A stretch of DNA of 25,850 nucleotides from DATJPD01 sp036394195. Lineage in GTDB: Bacteria > Pseudomonadota > Alphaproteobacteria > CACIAM-22H2. The DNA lies in the NCBI GenBank assembly GCA_036394195.1, contig DASWFO010000040.1, forward strand, positions 1 through 25,850, written 5' to 3'. Below, piece after piece: positions 22,920 to 25,850 of this stretch. Within the stretch, counting starts at the first letter, position 1. Each line of letters begins with the position of its first letter. The position numbers and the translations under genes were made by a program. The notes beneath the pieces are model-generated. The model was not told where the DNA came from, made no database searches, and was given only the letters and a program-made list of their open reading frames with translations.

Positions 22920-23804
22920 ATGTCGCTGAACCGGGCGGTGGTCCTCTCCGTCCTGGTCCACGTCCTGGTGTTTCTGATCGCCTGGTTCGGCGTGCCCGAG
23001 CTCTTCCACGAGGACGTCATCGAGACGCCGCTGATCGTCGAGGTGCTGCCGATCGGCGAGCAGACCAACGCGCCGCCGAAGCCCGAAGCGCAGGCGCCTC
23101 CGCCGCAGCCGACTCCGCCTCGTCCCGAGCCGCCGAAGCCGCCCGAGCCGAAGCCGACGCCGCCACCACCCCCGCCGCCCCAGCCGACGCCGCCACCACC
23201 GCCGCCGCCGGTCCCGCCACCGCCTGCACCTCCGCCGCCGACCCCGGCCCCGGCCCCACCGCCGCCGGTTCCGGCGCCGCGCGCCGAAGCCGTGCCGCCG
23301 CCTCCGCCACCCCCGCCTCCGCAACGGCCGGCGCCGCCGAAGCCGCAGCCGCCGCAATTTAGCCTCGACAACCTGCTAAAGGATCTGACGAAGAAGAAAC
23401 CGGCACCGGCCTCGCCCCCTGCGGCACCGGCGCCGGCGCAGACCGCGGCGCGCAGCCAGAACACGCAGTTCAACCCGAACCTCCCGTTGTCGATGACCGA
23501 ACAAGACGCGATCCGACAGAAGATCGTGAGCAACTGGAACGTCGATCTCGGTGCCCGCGGCATCGAGAGCTTCGTCGTGCAGCTGCGGATCTGGGTTCTC
23601 GCCGACGGCACCGTGCAGAATGCGAAGATCGAAGGGCAGGCGCGGATGGACGATCCGGCCTATCGCTCGTTCGCGGAAAGTGCAATCCGGGCAGCGTTGA
23701 AGAGCTCGCCGTTGCCGCTGCCCAAGGGCAAATCCGATCAGGTGACCGACGGCAATCTGGTTTTGGTTTTCAGCGCCAAGGACATGCTTGGCATAGGCGG
23801 CTAA
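22920..23804 (+). CDS. tolA: TolA, proline-rich envelope-spanning link of Tol-Pal
   Basis: From ATG 22920 this is a 294-residue protein. The N-terminal membrane helix (about 6-24) carries the S10-xxx-H14 pair used by TolA and TonB to contact their proton channels. A ~110-residue periplasmic spacer (about 52-147) is nearly all proline, with runs of seven (81-87, 91-97) and nine (126-134) consecutive prolines, where enterobacterial TolA has an Ala/Lys-rich helix. A basic stretch (LLKDLTKKK) follows. The C-terminal globular domain (about 185-294: MTEQDAIRQKIVSNWNVD, VVQLRIWVLADGTV, YRSFAESAIRAALKSSPLPLP) is the Pal/TolB-binding TolA/TonB_C-type domain. GGAGG precedes the ATG. A GTG at 22905 is an alternative start. 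Confidence 0.92.
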   Translation: MSLNRAVVLSVLVHVLVFLIAWFGVPELFHEDVIETPLIVEVLPIGEQTNAPPKPEAQAPPPQPTPPRPEPPKPPEPKPTPPPPPPPQPTPPPPPPPVPPPPAPPPPTPAPAPPPPVPAPRAEAVPPPPPPPPPQRPAPPKPQPPQFSLDNLLKDLTKKKPAPASPPAAPAPAQTAARSQNTQFNPNLPLSMTEQDAIRQKIVSNWNVDLGARGIESFVVQLRIWVLADGTVQNAKIEGQARMDDPAYRSFAESAIRAALKSSPLPLPKGKSDQVTDGNLVLVFSAKDMLGIGG

Positions 23805-23832
23805 AAGCCGCCGACGTTCATGAGAGGCAGAA

Positions 23833-25158
23833 ATGCGTAGGTTGGTTTTCTTTTGTCTGGTGGTGACGGCGATCCTCGGCCCGCAGCCGGTTCGCGCCGA
23901 GCTCAGGATCGACATCACGCGCGGGCGCGTCGAGCCGATGCCCATTGCGGTCTCGCCGTTCTTCGGCGAGCGCCCGCAGGACGGCCAGATCGGCCAAGAC
24001 GTGACCAGCGTCATCTCGTCCAATCTCGAGCGCTCCGGCCTGTTCAAGCCGCTCGATCCGCGCGCCTTCATTCAGACGCCGACGGCGTTGCGTAATCAGC
24101 CACCGCGGTTTGCCGATTGGCGGGCACTGAACGCGCAGGCGCTGGTGCATGGCAATGTCGAACTGCAGACCGACGGCCGGCTTAAGATTGAATTCCGGCT
24201 GTGGGACGTCTTCGGCGAGGCGCAGATGGAAGGCCGCGTCTACACCACCGCACCGCAGAACTGGCGCCGCGTCGCCCACATCATCTCGGATGCGATCTAC
24301 AAGCGCATCACCGGCGAAGACGGATATTTCGACACGCAGATCGTCTACATCTCGGAGTCCGGCCCGCTGCAGCGGCGCATCAAGCGGCTGGCGATCATGG
24401 ACCAGGACAGCGCCAATCACCGCTTCCTCACCGATGGGCGCGCACTGGTGCTGACGCCGCGCTTCTCGCCGACGGCGCGCGAGATCACGTATCTGTCTTA
24501 CGTGAACAACCGGCCGCGCGTGTATCTGTACAACGTCGACACCGGCCAGCAGGAGATCCTCGGCGATTTTCCCGGAATGACGTTCGCGCCGCGGTTTTCG
24601 CCGGACGGGAACCGCGTCATCATGAGCATGGCGCAGAACGGCAACTCCGACATCTACTCGATGGACCTGCGGACGCGGCGCGTGGAGCGCCTGACCGACC
24701 ATCCGGCGATCGACACCTCGCCGTGCTATGCGCCCGACGCCAGCCAGATCGTATTCAACTCGGACCGCAGCGGCACGCAGCAGCTCTACGTGATGGCCGC
24801 GAACGGCGACAACGTGCGGCGGATCAGCTTCGGCAACGGCCGCTATGCGACGCCGGTGTGGTCGCCGCGCGGCGACCTGATCGCCTTCACCAAGATCACC
24901 GAGGGCGACTTTTTCATCGGCGTGATGCGGCCCGACGGATCGGGCGAGCGGCTTCTGACCAAGGCCTTCCTGGTCGAGGCCCCGACCTGGGCCCCCAACG
25001 GCCGGGTGCTGATGTATTTCAAGCAAAACCCCTCGGACAGCCGCGGCCAGGGCGGGGGCAGCCGGCTCTATTCGATCGACCTGACGGGCTATAACGAGCG
25101 CGAAATCGCCTCCCCGGCCGATGCCTCGGACCCGGCATGGTCGGCCCTTCTGCCTTGA
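23833..25158 (+). CDS. tolB: Periplasmic Tol-Pal protein TolB
   Basis: This 441-residue protein has a Sec signal peptide (residues 1-22, cleavage after VRA). An N-terminal alpha/beta domain (about 25-165) contains the TolA-contact region. It is followed by a six-bladed beta-propeller built from PD40-type repeats (PRFSPDGNRVIMSM, APDASQIVFNSDRSG, WSPRGDLIAFTK, WAPNGRVLMYF), which binds Pal. Its length matches the family. AGAGG precedes the ATG and the gap from tolA is 28 bases, consistent with one operon. Confidence 0.97.
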   Translation: MRRLVFFCLVVTAILGPQPVRAELRIDITRGRVEPMPIAVSPFFGERPQDGQIGQDVTSVISSNLERSGLFKPLDPRAFIQTPTALRNQPPRFADWRALNAQALVHGNVELQTDGRLKIEFRLWDVFGEAQMEGRVYTTAPQNWRRVAHIISDAIYKRITGEDGYFDTQIVYISESGPLQRRIKRLAIMDQDSANHRFLTDGRALVLTPRFSPTAREITYLSYVNNRPRVYLYNVDTGQQEILGDFPGMTFAPRFSPDGNRVIMSMAQNGNSDIYSMDLRTRRVERLTDHPAIDTSPCYAPDASQIVFNSDRSGTQQLYVMAANGDNVRRISFGNGRYATPVWSPRGDLIAFTKITEGDFFIGVMRPDGSGERLLTKAFLVEAPTWAPNGRVLMYFKQNPSDSRGQGGGSRLYSIDLTGYNEREIASPADASDPAWSALLP

Positions 25159-25175
25159 TTCTGCCCGATTCCCGC

Positions 25176-25204
25176 TTGATTTGCCTCCTCATGCGGCTTA
25201 TATT
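25176..25204 (+). promoter_or_regulatory. Candidate sigma-70 promoter for pal
   Basis: TTGATT (25176-25181) and TATATT (25199-25204) are separated by exactly 17 bases, 18 bases after the tolB stop. The -35 matches the consensus at 4 of 6 positions and the -10 at 5 of 6. It would give pal its own transcript with a leader of about 185 bases. The remaining leader (25212-25396) holds no gene. Confidence 0.5.
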
Positions 25205-25396
25205 CCGCGCCGTCATTAACGGTTCGCGAATCCAACCCGAGTCGGCCGATTTTTGGCGCATGGGGTATTGCTGACCTTGGGGGCTTTCCTAACTAGATAC
25301 CATCGGTTTCTTCTGAGATAGGGCCATCCAAGGCCTGTCGGTGCCCAGGCGACCGCGGTCCCCGCAGGTAAAGGATAAAAAAGAGGAGCTAAGGAT

Positions 25397-25850
25397 ATGC
25401 GTTTTAAAGTTCTGAGTATGTTCGCTGCGGTGCTGCTGTTGGCCGCTTGTGAAACGGCGTCCGATCAGTCTGCCAATACGGCCGGCCAGGGCGGTGCCAC
25501 CGGTCAGGGCGGGGCATCGGGCGTTCGTCCGGGCACGGAAGAGGACTTGGTTGCCAATGTCGGCGACCGGGTGTTCTTCGACTTCGACAAGTCGGATCTG
25601 AAGCCCGAGGCGCGGCGCACCATCGAGCGCTGGGCTGCGTGGCTGAAGCAGTATCCCAACACGACGGTCACGATCGAAGGCCATTGCGACGAGCGCGGCA
25701 CGCGCGAGTACAACCTCGCTTTGGGCGAGCGCCGCGCCTCCTCCGCGAAGAACGTGCTGGTTGCCCTCGGCATCCCGGCCAATCGGGTCTCCACGATCTC
25801 TTACGGCAAGGAGCGTCCGGCGGTGGTCGGCTCGAATGAGCAGGCCTGGG
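25397..25850 (+). CDS. pal: Peptidoglycan-associated lipoprotein Pal, 3' end cut by window
   Basis: The first 151 residues are visible and the frame is open at the window end. A lipoprotein signal peptide ends in the lipobox LLAAC, with C18 as the acylated residue. A Gly/Gln/Ser/Ala-rich linker (about 19-50) leads into the OmpA domain: VFFDFDKSDLKPEARRTIER, the peptidoglycan-binding TIEGHCDERGTREYNLALGERRA and ISYGKERP. Pal anchors the outer membrane to the cell wall and is recruited to the division site by TolA/TolB. AGGA precedes the ATG, with a purine-rich AAGAGGAG just upstream. At most a few dozen residues should be missing. Confidence 0.97.
   Translation, partial: MRFKVLSMFAAVLLLAACETASDQSANTAGQGGATGQGGASGVRPGTEEDLVANVGDRVFFDFDKSDLKPEARRTIERWAAWLKQYPNTTVTIEGHCDERGTREYNLALGERRASSAKNVLVALGIPANRVSTISYGKERPAVVGSNEQAW

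Noticed and set aside
22787..23611. Glycine-rich open frames on the minus strand opposite tolA
   Set aside because: CCG/CCN proline codons read backwards give glycine-rich frames. TolA on the plus strand has clear domains and operon context.

Overview
This is a high-GC stretch of ordinary bacterial chromosome. Codon use, dense ATGA/GTGA overlaps and several conserved gene orders point to an alphaproteobacterium, probably of the Rhodospirillales or a related order. The informative gene orders are zauP-zapA-6S RNA-fthC, yebC-ruvCAB-ybgC-tolQRAB-pal, and a gap/tkt/class I aldolase/thiE cluster. I see no phage, transposase, CRISPR array, tRNA or rRNA. The exact genus cannot be read from the window.

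Layout. (1) 1-1970, plus strand: the 3' end of an OmpR-type response regulator and its overlapping sensor kinase. (2) 1971-2206: a convergent intergenic region packed with nested inverted repeats. (3) 2207-5939, minus strand: a three-gene envelope operon with a secreted proline-rich OmpA-domain protein, a MotA/TolQ-type channel and a MotB/OmpA-type partner. (4) 6094-11786, minus strand: suhB, efp, thiE, a class I fructose-bisphosphate aldolase, an EpmB-like aminomutase, epmA and a 149-residue unknown. EF-P therefore lies close to both enzymes that beta-lysylate it. (5) 11870-15079, minus strand: gap and tkt. (6) 15267-17881, plus strand: the ZauP/ZapA division pair, 6S RNA, 5-formyl-THF cyclo-ligase and a YmdB-type phosphoesterase. 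(7) 18124-21224, plus strand: yebC and the RuvCAB Holliday-junction machinery. (8) 21217-25850, plus strand: the Tol-Pal envelope system, with pal running off the window end.

Two themes cut across these blocks. First, the window encodes two separate proton-channel/peptidoglycan-linked systems, Tol-Pal and the 2207-5939 operon, with three OmpA-type peptidoglycan-binding domains between them. Second, two of these envelope proteins (TolA and the secreted OmpA protein) carry long runs of consecutive prolines, and the window also encodes EF-P, EpmA, EpmB and a YebC-family protein, all of which are linked to translation through polyproline. I regard the chromosome here as mostly housekeeping. The points most worth a second look are the non-flagellar stator operon, the polyproline/EF-P combination, the unknown gene at 11337-11786 and the palindromic intergenic repeats.
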